Positions 25,664 to 34,892 of a stretch of DNA of 42,475 nt are shown here, in pieces. A model generated the notes under the pieces. It was not told where the DNA came from and did no database searches. It was given only the letters and a program-made list of their open reading frames with translations. Position numbers and translations under genes: made by a program. Origin of the DNA: CAJBIL01 sp044359525 (lineage in GTDB: Bacteria; Pseudomonadota; Gammaproteobacteria; Burkholderiales; Rhodocyclaceae); the NCBI GenBank assembly GCA_044359525.1, contig JBIKLY010000019.1, positions 1 to 42,475 on the forward strand. Reading direction: 5' to 3'. The stretch's first letter is position 1, and the number at the start of each line of letters is the position of its first letter.

Positions 25664-26515
25664 TCAGTTGTTGCTCAGTTGCCGGATCGCCTGCGGCAGC
25701 GTGCGCGCTTCGGGTGCAAATTTTTCTGTCAGTGCGGCGGCGGCCAGCGAAAAGACGAAGATCAGGAGAAACGGTTTCCAACTGGCGCTCAGCGCGCCGC
25801 CAATCCAGCCCGGATCGTCAACCCGGCGCGCCGCGCGGATCAAGCCACCCGCCAGCGCAGCCTCAAATGCCACTTCGGCGAGCAGCATTGGCGCCTGCCA
25901 AACCACATAGGCACCGACACCGAAAACAGCCACCAGCAGGGCCAGCACCAGCGCGAGAATAATCAGTGGCAGACATCCTTCATCGGCACCGCCGAGATCG
26001 ACATCAATATCCGGCAAGGCAAGGCCCGAACCACTGTCCGAAACCCCTGCGGAAAAATCAGCCGACGCCCCGCCACCGCCAAAACCACCGTTGCTGCCCG
26101 CCGTGTCGATAATCTGGCTACCGGCATCGCCGAAAGAAATGTGCGTACCGGAATCGCCCCCCGAAACAGAAAACCCCGGATCAGGGATATCGACATCAAA
26201 ATCCGTCTCACGTTCCAGGTAACGACCAAGCCCGATGTAGGCCAGCCACACCCGCACCCCGAGAAGAAAGGCCGCATAAGCCGCAAGCAGCGCCAGCGGC
26301 CATCGCCAGTGCATCGTTTCCAGCCCGAGGGCAAAAAATCCGCGCGTCGTCAGCAGGCCGACGACAACGGCGAAAGCGAGGATCAGGGCGATATGAAAAC
26401 GCACAAAGAAGCGTTCTTTGAGCCAGTCGGCGAGTCGCTGCCGGGCCGAGGCATCGCTCAAAGCGGCAGCGCTGCCGCCAGCCCGTTTTTTATCCTTTGC
26501 TGCAGCCATGCGCAA
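25664..26515 (-). CDS. Hypothetical membrane protein with acidic Gly/Ser/Asp-rich loop
   Basis: A 283-residue protein of unrecognised family. A basic N-terminus (AAAKDKKRAGG) leads to TM segments at about 38-60 and 72-95. Then follows a loop of about 80 residues rich in Gly, Ser and Asp (DFDVDIPDPGFSVSGGDSG, SNGGFGGGGASADFSAG, LALPDIDVDLGG). Two further TM regions lie at about 180-205 and 245-265. The loop may be periplasmic and metal-binding because of its many Asp residues, but that is a guess. It starts 10 nt after the alr stop, so it is probably co-transcribed with alr. The start may be Met1 or Met3. Confidence 0.75.
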   Translation of the reverse strand: MRMAAAKDKKRAGGSAAALSDASARQRLADWLKERFFVRFHIALILAFAVVVGLLTTRGFFALGLETMHWRWPLALLAAYAAFLLGVRVWLAYIGLGRYLERETDFDVDIPDPGFSVSGGDSGTHISFGDAGSQIIDTAGSNGGFGGGGASADFSAGVSDSGSGLALPDIDVDLGGADEGCLPLIILALVLALLVAVFGVGAYVVWQAPMLLAEVAFEAALAGGLIRAARRVDDPGWIGGALSASWKPFLLIFVFSLAAAALTEKFAPEARTLPQAIRQLSNN

Positions 26516-26525
26516 TCCGCAAAGC

Positions 26526-27620
26526 TCAAGCTGCGCTCAACGGCACACGCGGCGCCAGAGCACAAAACAGCTCATAACTGATCGTACCGGCGCTTGCCGC
26601 CACCTCATCGGCCGACAGACCCTCGCCCCAGAGGATGACCGGGCTATCAACGCCGGCTTCAGGAAGATCGGTCAGGTCGCAGGCCAGCATGTCCATCGAC
26701 ACACGGCCCAGGGTTTCGCTGCGTTGGCCAGCCACCAGGATCGGCGTGCCGCTGGGCGCATGTCGCGGGTAGCCATCGGCGTAACCACAGGCGACGATGC
26801 CAACCCGTGTCGGGCGTTCGGCAACAAACAGGCCGCCATAGCCAACGCGTTCGCCCAGAGCGATTTCCTGTACGCCAATGATCCGGCTGGCCAGCGTCAT
26901 CACCGGCTGCAAACCTAGCTCTGCGGCGGACTCGTCGGCAAACGGGCTGCTGCCGTAGAGCATGATGCCGGGGCGCACCCAGTCGCAGGCCGTTTGCGGA
27001 TGACGCAAAATGGCCGCCGAATTGGCCAGTGAAACCGGGCACGACCAGGCCTCGCGCATCTGTGCAAAACGCTCAAGCTGCCAGCCAATGCCGCGCCCGC
27101 CATCTGCTTCGGCAAAGTGTGTCATCAGCGTCACGCTGCCGACAACAGGCGACGCCGCCAGTTCACGTCGTACCACCGGCAACTGCGCCGGCGTAATGCC
27201 GAGGCGATTCATGCCGGTATTGAACTTCAGGTAAATCGGCAGACGCACCGGCAAGCCCGCATTGCGTAGCATGGCCAGTTGCTCGACGCTATGGACAACC
27301 GGGGTCAGGCCGTATTCGGCGCACAGCGGTATATCGGCCGACTCGAAAAACCCCTCAAGCAGGAGAATCGGCTGACGTACGCCGGCATCGCGCAGCGCAA
27401 TCGCCTCGCCGATATCGAGCAGGGCAAACCCGTCGGCGACCTCCGCCAGAGCCGCCACGGCAGCGTGCAGGCCATGCCCATAGGCATTGGCTTTGACCAC
27501 CGCCCACGCCTTGGCGCTTCCGGCATGCCGTCTGGCAACCAGATAGTTGTGGCGCAGGGCGGCGAGATCAATGGTGGCGTGGATTGGACGAGAAATCGGA
27601 CGAGAATTCGGATGCGGCAT
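26526..27620 (-). CDS. alr: Alanine racemase
   Basis: PLP-dependent enzyme that interconverts L- and D-alanine and supplies D-Ala for peptidoglycan. It has the PLP lysine in VVKANAYGHG near residue 40, the NTGMNRLG segment and the second catalytic tyrosine in RVGYGG near 257, with the C-terminal beta domain ending LAPRVPLSAA. Two starts are possible. I chose ATG 27618-27620 (364 aa, MPHPNSRPIS), which has GGGAG 11 bases upstream and is closer to the family length of about 360; ATG at 27641 would add seven residues. It is the first gene of the minus-strand series toward radA. Confidence 0.93.
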   Translation of the reverse strand: MPHPNSRPISRPIHATIDLAALRHNYLVARRHAGSAKAWAVVKANAYGHGLHAAVAALAEVADGFALLDIGEAIALRDAGVRQPILLLEGFFESADIPLCAEYGLTPVVHSVEQLAMLRNAGLPVRLPIYLKFNTGMNRLGITPAQLPVVRRELAASPVVGSVTLMTHFAEADGGRGIGWQLERFAQMREAWSCPVSLANSAAILRHPQTACDWVRPGIMLYGSSPFADESAAELGLQPVMTLASRIIGVQEIALGERVGYGGLFVAERPTRVGIVACGYADGYPRHAPSGTPILVAGQRSETLGRVSMDMLACDLTDLPEAGVDSPVILWGEGLSADEVAASAGTISYELFCALAPRVPLSAA

Positions 27621-27815
27621 TGGACGAACAACTCCCGGCATGTTTTTCTGGTGGACTCAAGCCTGTGGCGGACCCGGCTTGAACGCGAGTTTATCTGCTT
27701 CATGAAAATTACGTCAGTTGTTTTGTTACCGGATCATTACCCGGCGCAACAAATCAGAGTATGCATGCAGCTTGGTAACTGGTTAGAATCACCCATCACA
27801 AGAGGGGCGGAACGC

Positions 27816-30557
27816 ATGCACGCCGGAAGCAGCGATGAACACACAATATCCAGGCTACGCCCACAATACTGGGTCGCGTGGATCACCCTGCTCCTCAGTC
27901 TCGGCCTGACCTTTCTCGCCTGGCGCGCCACGACGAGCTATGTCGACAACCTCGCCAAAAGTCGCTTCGACGCCCGGGTCAGCGCAGCGCATGCGACGCT
28001 GACCTCACAGCTTGTTGCCAACGCACAGGCCCTACGCGGCGCGCAAGCCTACGTCGGCGCCACCGGCCAGCCGTCGCGCCAGGATTGGCTGCGCATGTAC
28101 GAAACCGTGCGCTTCGGTGAGAAGCATCCGGGATTCAACGGCATCGCCTATCTGCAAGCCATTGCGCAAAAAGAGGCAGCAGGCGCGCTGCGGGTGCTGA
28201 AAAAGAGTCATCCGGATTTCGCCATTCGCCCCCCCGGCGAACGGGATTTTTACGTCGTTGTCAGCGCCTATGAACCAGCCACCCCACTCAACCGCAAGGC
28301 GATCGGGGCCGACAGCTGGAGCAATGCGGAGCGCCGCAGGACGCTGGAGTCGGCCCGCGACAGTGGCGAAACACGAATCACCGGCAAGATCACGCTGGCA
28401 ATGGATAAAGCCGAGGAAAACCGGCCTGGCTTTCTGATGTACCAGGCGGTTTACCGGAACGGATTATTGCCGGACACCGTTGAAGAGCGCCGGCAAAAGC
28501 TGCTTGGTTTCATCGTTGCCCCCTTTCGCATCGGCACGCTTGCCGAACAAATTTACACATCGAGTGGCGTCGATATCGCCTTGCGCATTGTTGATCTTGC
28601 AAACACCAGCGGCGATCCGGTTTTTCACGCCACCCACCCGGCGCTTGATTTCAGCAAGACGGGCTATCAGCAGTCGCTACCGATCAGCATCGGTGACAGA
28701 ACCTGGAATATCCTCTACGCCAGCCTTCCGGCATTTGAAGCGGCCAACGATCGGTCGCAACCGACGCGGCTGGCAGCCGGCGGGCTGCTGGTCAGCCTCC
28801 TGCTCTTCGTCATCGTCTGGTCGATCATCTCGACGCGTGCTCGCGCCATCCGCATGGCACAACGCATGACACGCTCGCTGCGCGACAACGAAACGAAGCT
28901 GCGCGAGCTGTTTGCGCAGGCGCCGCTGGCCATCTGGACGATCGATCGTGAGGGGAAAATTCTCGAATGCAACGACAAGCTGCCCGAGTACGTCGGTTCA
29001 ACCCGCGAAAAAATCATCGGCCTGAACCTGCTCACCGACGTCAAGGACCATTCGCTGATCGAGCCAATACGGCGCGCCATTGCCGGTGAAGCCGTAATCT
29101 TTGAAAGCCCGTATATTGCAACCACCGGCAATCGCAATTCGATCTACCAGTTCCACTTTCAGCCAGTCACGCTTGACGACGAATTTGCCTTTGTGCTGGC
29201 CTTTGCCGAAGACATCAGCGCAAGAAAAGTTGCCGAAGCCTACGTCGAACATATGGCGCATCATGATGCGCTGACCGGCCTTGCCAACCGTTCACTGCTC
29301 AACGATCGACTCAAGCAGGCCATTGCCAACGCCCAGCGCAGCCACCACATCCAGGCTGTTTTGTTCATTGACCTTGATCACTTCAAGGAAGTTAACGATA
29401 CCGTTGGCCACACCGCCGGCGATGCCCTGCTGATTGAAGTCGCGCATCGCCTGCGCGAATGCGTGCGCGAATCAGATACGCTGGCGCGCATCGGCGGCGA
29501 TGAATTCGTGATTTTGCTGGCCAATATCACCAACATCAATGACTGCTCGCGTGTTGCAGAAAAAATGATCGCCACCGTGGCGTTGCCAATCAGCGTCGAA
29601 GATCACGTTTTCAACATCACCACCTCGGTCGGCATCGCCGTCTGGCCAAACGACGGTGGCGATGCCGAAGCACTGATGCGCAACGCAGACGTAGCGATGT
29701 ATCACGCGAAAAACAGCGGTCGCAATAACTACCAGTTCTTTGCCCAGGAAATGAACGCCCATGCGCTTGAATCAATGGCAATGGAGGCAGCCTTGCGTAA
29801 CGCACTCAAGCGGAACGAGTTTTTGCTGCACTACCAGCCGCAGATTGATTTTGCCAGTGGTCGTATCATCGGTGCAGAATCCCTGGTTCGCTGGCAACAT
29901 CCCGACCTTGGGCTTGTGCCACCCGGCCGGTTCATCCCGATTGCCGAGGAACGCGGCCTGATCGGCAAGCTGGGCGACTGGGTGCTGCACGCTGTCTGCC
30001 GTCAGGCCGTGGTCTGGCAAAAAGCGGGGATACGCCTGGTGCCGATTGCTGTCAATATATCGGCACTGCAATTCAAAGAAGGTGCATTGCGCGACAGTGT
30101 GCTTTCGGCACTTGACGAAAGCGGCCTGGCGCCGGAATTTCTGGTTCTCGAAATCACCGAGAGCGTCCTGATGGACGACGTCGACCAGGCCATCAACGTA
30201 CTGCGCGAGCTAGGGGAAATGGGGATCGCCATCGAGATTGACGATTTCGGCACCGGCTATTCCTCACTCTCTTACCTCAAGCGCCTGCCCATCCATCGGC
30301 TGAAGATTGACCAATCCTTCGTGCGTGACCTCACCACCGACCCGGATGATGCTGCGATCATTGGCGCCATCATCAGCATGGCAAGAAACCTCAAGCTGGA
30401 AATCATCGCCGAAGGCGTCGAAACGGCAGCGCAAGCAGCCTTCCTGCACGCTCAGGGCTGTCAGGCGATGCAGGGCTTTCTCTTTTCACGACCCCAAGCA
30501 GCCGATGATTTCGCCCGGTTGCTGGATAAACAGCTCATCACGATTAAGACCTTCTGA
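27816..30557 (+). CDS. Membrane-bound CHASE-PAS-GGDEF-EAL protein
   Basis: A 913-residue c-di-GMP enzyme. TM1 lies at about 18-38 and a periplasmic CHASE domain at about 60-300 (FNGIAYLQAIAQ, ADSWSNAERRRTLESARD, RITGKITLAMDK), which in this family senses small ligands. TM2 is at 319-340, then PAS at 360-480. The GGDEF domain has GGDEF at 560-564 with inhibitory RESD five residues before. The EAL domain has ESLVR at E688, where the second position is S rather than the usual A but the catalytic ExLxR residues are kept, plus DDFGTGYSS and AEGVE. The frame is open upstream to 27279 across alr; I chose ATG 27816, preceded by AGAGGGGCGG. It is divergent from alr. Confidence 0.92.
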   Translation: MHAGSSDEHTISRLRPQYWVAWITLLLSLGLTFLAWRATTSYVDNLAKSRFDARVSAAHATLTSQLVANAQALRGAQAYVGATGQPSRQDWLRMYETVRFGEKHPGFNGIAYLQAIAQKEAAGALRVLKKSHPDFAIRPPGERDFYVVVSAYEPATPLNRKAIGADSWSNAERRRTLESARDSGETRITGKITLAMDKAEENRPGFLMYQAVYRNGLLPDTVEERRQKLLGFIVAPFRIGTLAEQIYTSSGVDIALRIVDLANTSGDPVFHATHPALDFSKTGYQQSLPISIGDRTWNILYASLPAFEAANDRSQPTRLAAGGLLVSLLLFVIVWSIISTRARAIRMAQRMTRSLRDNETKLRELFAQAPLAIWTIDREGKILECNDKLPEYVGSTREKIIGLNLLTDVKDHSLIEPIRRAIAGEAVIFESPYIATTGNRNSIYQFHFQPVTLDDEFAFVLAFAEDISARKVAEAYVEHMAHHDALTGLANRSLLNDRLKQAIANAQRSHHIQAVLFIDLDHFKEVNDTVGHTAGDALLIEVAHRLRECVRESDTLARIGGDEFVILLANITNINDCSRVAEKMIATVALPISVEDHVFNITTSVGIAVWPNDGGDAEALMRNADVAMYHAKNSGRNNYQFFAQEMNAHALESMAMEAALRNALKRNEFLLHYQPQIDFASGRIIGAESLVRWQHPDLGLVPPGRFIPIAEERGLIGKLGDWVLHAVCRQAVVWQKAGIRLVPIAVNISALQFKEGALRDSVLSALDESGLAPEFLVLEITESVLMDDVDQAINVLRELGEMGIAIEIDDFGTGYSSLSYLKRLPIHRLKIDQSFVRDLTTDPDDAAIIGAIISMARNLKLEIIAEGVETAAQAAFLHAQGCQAMQGFLFSRPQAADDFARLLDKQLITIKTF

Positions 30558-30672
30558 GCCCTGATATCCGGTTCCGGAATCAGCAAAGCAATCGCGGCAT
30601 GCGCCACCCGCTAACCCGCCTTATGCCTTTCGTGGTATAAAACGGGCACTCAAAAAAAGATGACCTCCAACG

Positions 30673-31938
30673 ATGCCCTTCGGCTTCTACATCATCATGG
30701 CTGCGCAATTTTTCTCCGCGCTCGCCGACAACGTCCTGCTCATCACCGCAATTGCCGCCCTGCGCGAAATGCAGGCGCCGAGCGAATATGAACCACTCCT
30801 GAAAACCTTCTTCACGCTCTCCTACGTCGTTTTGGCGGCCTTCGTTGGCGCCTTCGCTGACTCGATGCCGAAGTGGCGCGTCATGTTGATCAGCAACACG
30901 ATCAAGATCGGCGGCTGCGGCATGATGTTTTTTGGCAGCCATCCACTGTTGGCCTATGCGGTCGTTGGCCTCGGTGCAGCAGCTTACTCGCCAGCCAAAT
31001 ACGGCATCCTGACCGAATATCTGCCACATCGCCTGCTGGTCGTCGCCAACGGCTGGATCGAGGGGCTGACGGTCGGTGCAATTCTCATTGGTGTCGTTAT
31101 CGGCGGGATATTGATCACCCCGGCCGTTGCCCAAAGTTTGCTTTCTTTCGATTTTCCGCTGATCGATACCGGCATCGACCGCGCGGGCGAAATGGCGCTC
31201 TGCTTCGTTGCCAGCTTCTATTTACTGGCAGCGCTTTTCAATCTCTACATTCCAGATACCGGCGTCGATCACAAGGTGCTGAAAAAGAACCCTTTTTATC
31301 TGATCCACGAATTCAATCACTGCCTGATGCTCCTCTGGCGCGACAAACTCGGACAAGTTTCACTGGCGGTGACCACCTTGTTCTGGGGGGCCGGAGCCAC
31401 ACTACAGTTCATCGTGATCAAATGGTCGGAGACGGCGCTGCAACTCGACCTCTCCAAATCGAGCATGCTCCAGGGCGTGGTCGCCGTCGGCGTTGCGCTT
31501 GGTGCCGTCTGTGCCGCCAAAATGATTACCTTGCGCAAATCAGTGCGTGTCATCCCGCTCGGTATCGCAATGGGCATCATTGTCCTGATCATGAATTTCG
31601 TCAGTCATCTGTGGGTTGCCGTGCCGCTGCTCATCCTGATCGGCGGACTCTCGGGCTTCTTCGTCGTTCCGATGAACGCGCTGTTGCAGCATCGTGGCCA
31701 CATCCTGATGGGCGCCGGCCACTCGATCGCGGTACAGAACTTCAACGAAAACCTGTCGATTCTGGCGATGACCGGCCTTTACTACGCCATGGTCAAAGCC
31801 GATCTGTCGATCTACTGGGTGATCACCCTGTTCGGTCTTTTTGTCAGCAGCGCGATGTACGTCGTCAAGCGCAAACACGAAGCCAACCAACGTACGCGCG
31901 ATGACGTCATCCACCTCGACGACGACGCGCACCATTAA
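30673..31938 (+). CDS. lplT: Lysophospholipid transporter LplT
   Basis: A 421-residue MFS-type transporter that flips lysophospholipids across the inner membrane for re-acylation. It begins MPFGFYIIMAAQFFSALADN, close to the LplT N-terminus, and has about 11-12 hydrophobic segments and the conserved AYSPAKYGILTEYLP and GWIEGLTVGAILIG stretches, plus NFNENLSIL near residue 360. The tail is charged and His/Asp rich. No good Shine-Dalgarno precedes ATG 30673, but no other start fits better; TATAAA at about 30635 may be the -10 box. No aas acyltransferase gene is next to it, unlike E. coli. It converges on the TPM operon with a 23-nt gap. Confidence 0.9.
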   Translation: MPFGFYIIMAAQFFSALADNVLLITAIAALREMQAPSEYEPLLKTFFTLSYVVLAAFVGAFADSMPKWRVMLISNTIKIGGCGMMFFGSHPLLAYAVVGLGAAAYSPAKYGILTEYLPHRLLVVANGWIEGLTVGAILIGVVIGGILITPAVAQSLLSFDFPLIDTGIDRAGEMALCFVASFYLLAALFNLYIPDTGVDHKVLKKNPFYLIHEFNHCLMLLWRDKLGQVSLAVTTLFWGAGATLQFIVIKWSETALQLDLSKSSMLQGVVAVGVALGAVCAAKMITLRKSVRVIPLGIAMGIIVLIMNFVSHLWVAVPLLILIGGLSGFFVVPMNALLQHRGHILMGAGHSIAVQNFNENLSILAMTGLYYAMVKADLSIYWVITLFGLFVSSAMYVVKRKHEANQRTRDDVIHLDDDAHH

Positions 31939-31961
31939 CAGCCTGTCGGGGCCTCCGCTGA

Positions 31962-32462
31962 CTACTTGAGAATCAGCGGCGTATCGGACAATTCGTTGGG
32001 ATTGTCACCCACCGCCGGAAAATGCTCGACCAGCACGGCGGTAATTTCGCCCAGCGCGGCCAGTGAGCCGGCCTCGAAACGACCCTCGCGAAAGGCCTGC
32101 TCCATCCGGCGGCAGACCGCGCTCCAGAATTCCTGCCCGACCCGGAGGTCAATACCACGATCAGCGACGATTTCAACGCGACGGTCGATCAGTTGCAGAT
32201 AGATCAACACGCCGCTGTTGGCCTCGGTATCCCAGACCCGCAATTGCGAGAACAGCTCGATCGCTCGTGCCCGCGCTGATTGTTTGTGCAGCAGGCCGCC
32301 CAATGGAATCGTGGCTTCGACAACGAAGCGCAGTTCGCCCCGATGGTCGCGCTCGGAAGTTGCAATTGCCTGTTCGATCGCGGCCAGAAGCGGTCGCGGA
32401 AACGCACGCAGAACCAGCCACGGCGGCAGTATCAGGTGACGGAACAGTCTGCTCAGTTGCAT
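31962..32462 (-). CDS. TPM domain protein, short form
   Basis: A 166-residue protein with a TPM_phosphatase-type fold: IEQAIATSERDHRGELRFVVEA, RARAIELFSQLRVWDTEANSG, YLQLIDRRVEIVADRGID, then a helical end. It begins MQLSRLFRHLILPPWLVLRA, with a weak hydrophobic stretch rather than a clear signal peptide. Its ATG overlaps the TGA of the preceding TPM gene (TGATG, 32460-32464). The frame is open further upstream inside the glycine-rich tail of that gene, which I regard as chance. TPM proteins have been tied to photosystem II repair and membrane maintenance; the bacterial function is unsettled. It is the last gene of the tsaB-lemA run. Confidence 0.87.
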   Translation of the reverse strand: MQLSRLFRHLILPPWLVLRAFPRPLLAAIEQAIATSERDHRGELRFVVEATIPLGGLLHKQSARARAIELFSQLRVWDTEANSGVLIYLQLIDRRVEIVADRGIDLRVGQEFWSAVCRRMEQAFREGRFEAGSLAALGEITAVLVEHFPAVGDNPNELSDTPLILK

Positions 32463-33340
32463 CACCAGTCTCCCGAGGCGCCGCCGCCGCCAAAGCCACC
32501 ACCACCGCCCGAAAACCCGCCGGAACGCCCCCCGCCGCCGCCCCATGAACCCCCACCGGGAAACCAGCCACCGCCTGACCGGCCGGCAAACAAGGAGACG
32601 ACAAAAGCGACGACGCCAATCGTACCGGCCACGAAGAGCGACGAAATGATCAGCGAGGCAAGGACGCCGGCGACGCCGCCGATGATTCCAGCACTAAGAA
32701 AACGTCCAAAAATGGCGCGCAATACGCCACCGACCACGAAGACGAGAATGAAGCCGACAAAAAACAGCGTCTCCAGCTGATCGCTGATGCCGGCCGGCGC
32801 CGATCCTGTGTTAGTGACTCTGCCGGGTGACGGCAGCGCCTCGCCGCCGACCACCTGGATGATGGCATCCAGCCCGGCATCGATACCGCCGTAAAAGTCG
32901 CCCTGCTTGAAGCGCGGCGTGATCGTCTCGCTGATGATGCGCTTCGCCGTCGCATCGTTCAGTGCGCCCTCCAGCCCGTAGCCAACTTCGATACGCAGCT
33001 TTTTGTCCTGTTTGGCGATGAGTAGCAGTACGCCATCGTCCACACCTTTGCGACCAAGCTTCCATGCTTCGGCGACACGGATCGAATACTGCTCGATGGC
33101 TTCGGGCTTGACGGTAGGCACCAGCAGGACGGCGATCTGCGCGCCCTTCTGCGCTTCGAAGGCCGCCAGTTTACCAGTGAGCTGAACGCGTTGATCGGCT
33201 GAAAGCGTCCCGCTGAGGTCGGTCACCGACGCCGTCAGCTGTGGGATTGGCTGCAAATCCTCGGCGCCCGCCAGCCCTGCCCCGGACAGCAGAAACAAGC
33301 CCGCCAGGCAAACCAGCAAACGTGCGCCAGGCAGCCGCAT
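32462..33340 (-). CDS. TPM domain membrane protein, YgcG family
   Basis: A 292-residue exported protein. The signal peptide covers residues 1-26 (LLVCLAGLFLLSGAGLAGA). The TPM domain covers about 35-160 (VTDLSGTLSADQRVQLTGKL, GAQIAVLLVPTV, DDGVLLLIAKQDKKLRIEVGYGLEG). Two or three TM segments follow at about 180-240. The tail is glycine/serine rich with Trp (GGGWFPGGGSWGGGGG). This layout is the YgcG type, almost always beside lemA. I chose ATG 33338-33340, three bases after the lemA stop; TTG directly adjacent is the alternative. Confidence 0.9.
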   Translation of the reverse strand: MRLPGARLLVCLAGLFLLSGAGLAGAEDLQPIPQLTASVTDLSGTLSADQRVQLTGKLAAFEAQKGAQIAVLLVPTVKPEAIEQYSIRVAEAWKLGRKGVDDGVLLLIAKQDKKLRIEVGYGLEGALNDATAKRIISETITPRFKQGDFYGGIDAGLDAIIQVVGGEALPSPGRVTNTGSAPAGISDQLETLFFVGFILVFVVGGVLRAIFGRFLSAGIIGGVAGVLASLIISSLFVAGTIGVVAFVVSLFAGRSGGGWFPGGGSWGGGGGRSGGFSGGGGGFGGGGASGDW

Positions 33341-33343
33341 CAA

Positions 33344-34006
33344 TCAATAGCCAGCAGACATCGGCGACTTGCCGCCCTCGGCAGGCGCGCTAACGGGAGC
33401 CGGCGCCTTCCCGGCCGGCGCTGAAAAATCGACCTTCGGCGCCACCGAGATGGCCTTCTCGTTCTCGACGCTGAAGTTGGGTTTGACCTGATAACCAAAA
33501 ACCATCGCCGTCAGGTTATTCGGGAAGGTACGCACCGAAACGTTGTAGGCCTCGACCGACTTGATATAGCGGTTGCGCGCCACGGTGATGCGGTTCTCGG
33601 TGCCTTCCAGCTGTGCCTGCAGATCGCGGAACGACGCATCGGCCTTCAGGTTCGGGTAGTTTTCGGCGACCACCAGCAAGCGCGACAGCGCACTGGTCAG
33701 CCCGGCCTGCGCCTGCTGAAATTTGGCGAAAGCTTCCGGATTGTTGATCAGCTCCGGCGTCGCCTGGATGCCGCCGACCTGCGCGCGCGCCTGCGTCACC
33801 TGCGTCAGCACATCTTTCTCGTGGCTGGCGTAACCCTGCACCGTACTCACCAGATTGGGCACCAGATCGGCGCGTCGCTGATACTGGTTAAGCACCTCGG
33901 ACCACGCCGACTTGACCGCCTCGTCGCCGGACTGGAAGGTGTTGTAGCCGCAGCCTGAAAGCAGGCTGGTAAGGATGGCGAGTAGAGCAAGAATCCGGAT
34001 GCGCAT
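33344..34006 (-). CDS. lemA: LemA family lipoprotein
   Basis: A 220-residue LemA protein. The N-terminus MRIRILALLAILTSLLSGC carries a lipobox (LLSGC, Cys19), so the protein is probably lipid-anchored. The LemA helical core follows: QYQRRADLVPNLVSTVQGYA, QARAQVGGIQ, QAGLTSALSRLLVVAENYPN, RNRYIKSVEAYN and FPNNLTAMVFGY. The tail is Pro/Ala rich. ATG 34004-34006 has GGAGGAAAC upstream and starts the signal peptide; the longer open frame to 34081 would destroy it. The lemA-YgcG pairing is common and suggests a joint envelope function. Confidence 0.95.
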   Translation of the reverse strand: MRIRILALLAILTSLLSGCGYNTFQSGDEAVKSAWSEVLNQYQRRADLVPNLVSTVQGYASHEKDVLTQVTQARAQVGGIQATPELINNPEAFAKFQQAQAGLTSALSRLLVVAENYPNLKADASFRDLQAQLEGTENRITVARNRYIKSVEAYNVSVRTFPNNLTAMVFGYQVKPNFSVENEKAISVAPKVDFSAPAGKAPAPVSAPAEGGKSPMSAGY

Positions 34007-34043
34007 GACAGTTTCCTCCACAGGGGAATGAACAGGGTGAGCG

Positions 34044-34892
34044 CTAGATGGAGGCGCTCTCCGAATTTGCAAGCCCCGCAAGGCCGCCGCCTCTTGCCTC
34101 GCGCATCAACGCACGGGCACGGCACAGATCCTCCCATGCCTTGGCCTTGTCGGGCAGCGTGCGCAGCAAATAAGCCGGATGGTAAGTGACCACAACCGGG
34201 ATCGCCCGATCGCCATCACGATATTCGAAAGGCTTGCCACGCAGGCTGCCGAGCAAGCCCTCGGAGCCAAGCAGCGCATGCACGGCGGCCCGGCCAAGCA
34301 GGACAATCAACTTGGGCTGGAGCAGTGAAATCTGGCGCTTGAGATAAGGTGCGCAAGCTGCGATCTCCGCAGCTTCCGGCGCGTGGTTGGCGGGCGAGTG
34401 GCATTTCACGGCGTTGGCGAGATAAACGTCTTCGCCGCGCTGCAGACCAATCGCCGCCAGCATCGCATCCAGCAGTTTGCCGGACGGGCCGACAAATGGC
34501 TCGCCGCTGGCATCCTCCTCCGCGCCCGGCCCTTCGCCGACAAACAGCCAGTCGGCCGACCGGCCACCCACACCGAGCACCGCCCTCTGGCGTTCTTCAC
34601 AAAGCTTGCAGGCGCGACAATCGTTGACACCTTGCTGTAACGCATCCCAGTCCATGCGGGCGATTTGTTGCGGGCGATCTGCGGCCGGCGCGGAAAGCTC
34701 GCGCTTGGTGGGAACTGGCGGCACTTCTGCAACAAGCTGGGCAACCACTTCGGCCACCGCAGGCGCTGCATCCGCAAGCTGCTCATCAAGTTCCGCCATC
34801 TGCGCACCACGTAGCACCGACGGGTTATCACGCAGCTTCCACTGCGGCGACAAGCCCATCTCATGCAACATCTGTTCGCGACTGATACTCAT
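34044..34892 (-). CDS. Uracil-DNA glycosylase, family 4 (iron-sulfur)
   Basis: A 282-residue DNA repair enzyme that removes uracil from DNA. The 4Fe-4S ligands are visible as C95 and C98 (CRACKLC), C164 (AVKCHSP) and C180. The catalytic motif GEGPGAEEDASGEPFVG lies at 119-135 and the second motif YHPAYLLR at 237-244. The N-terminal 80 residues (MSISREQMLHEMGLSPQW onward) form an Ala/Val-rich extension found in many betaproteobacterial versions. It overlaps the rimI stop by 4 bp (34889-34892) and lies 37 nt before lemA, so it belongs to the same run of genes. Confidence 0.93.
   Translation of the reverse strand: MSISREQMLHEMGLSPQWKLRDNPSVLRGAQMAELDEQLADAAPAVAEVVAQLVAEVPPVPTKRELSAPAADRPQQIARMDWDALQQGVNDCRACKLCEERQRAVLGVGGRSADWLFVGEGPGAEEDASGEPFVGPSGKLLDAMLAAIGLQRGEDVYLANAVKCHSPANHAPEAAEIAACAPYLKRQISLLQPKLIVLLGRAAVHALLGSEGLLGSLRGKPFEYRDGDRAIPVVVTYHPAYLLRTLPDKAKAWEDLCRARALMREARGGGLAGLANSESASI

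Noticed and set aside
27279..27815. Extension of the CHASE-PAS-GGDEF-EAL protein to 1092 residues
   Set aside because: It runs across alr on the other strand. ATG 27816 has a good ribosome binding site and directly precedes the first membrane segment.
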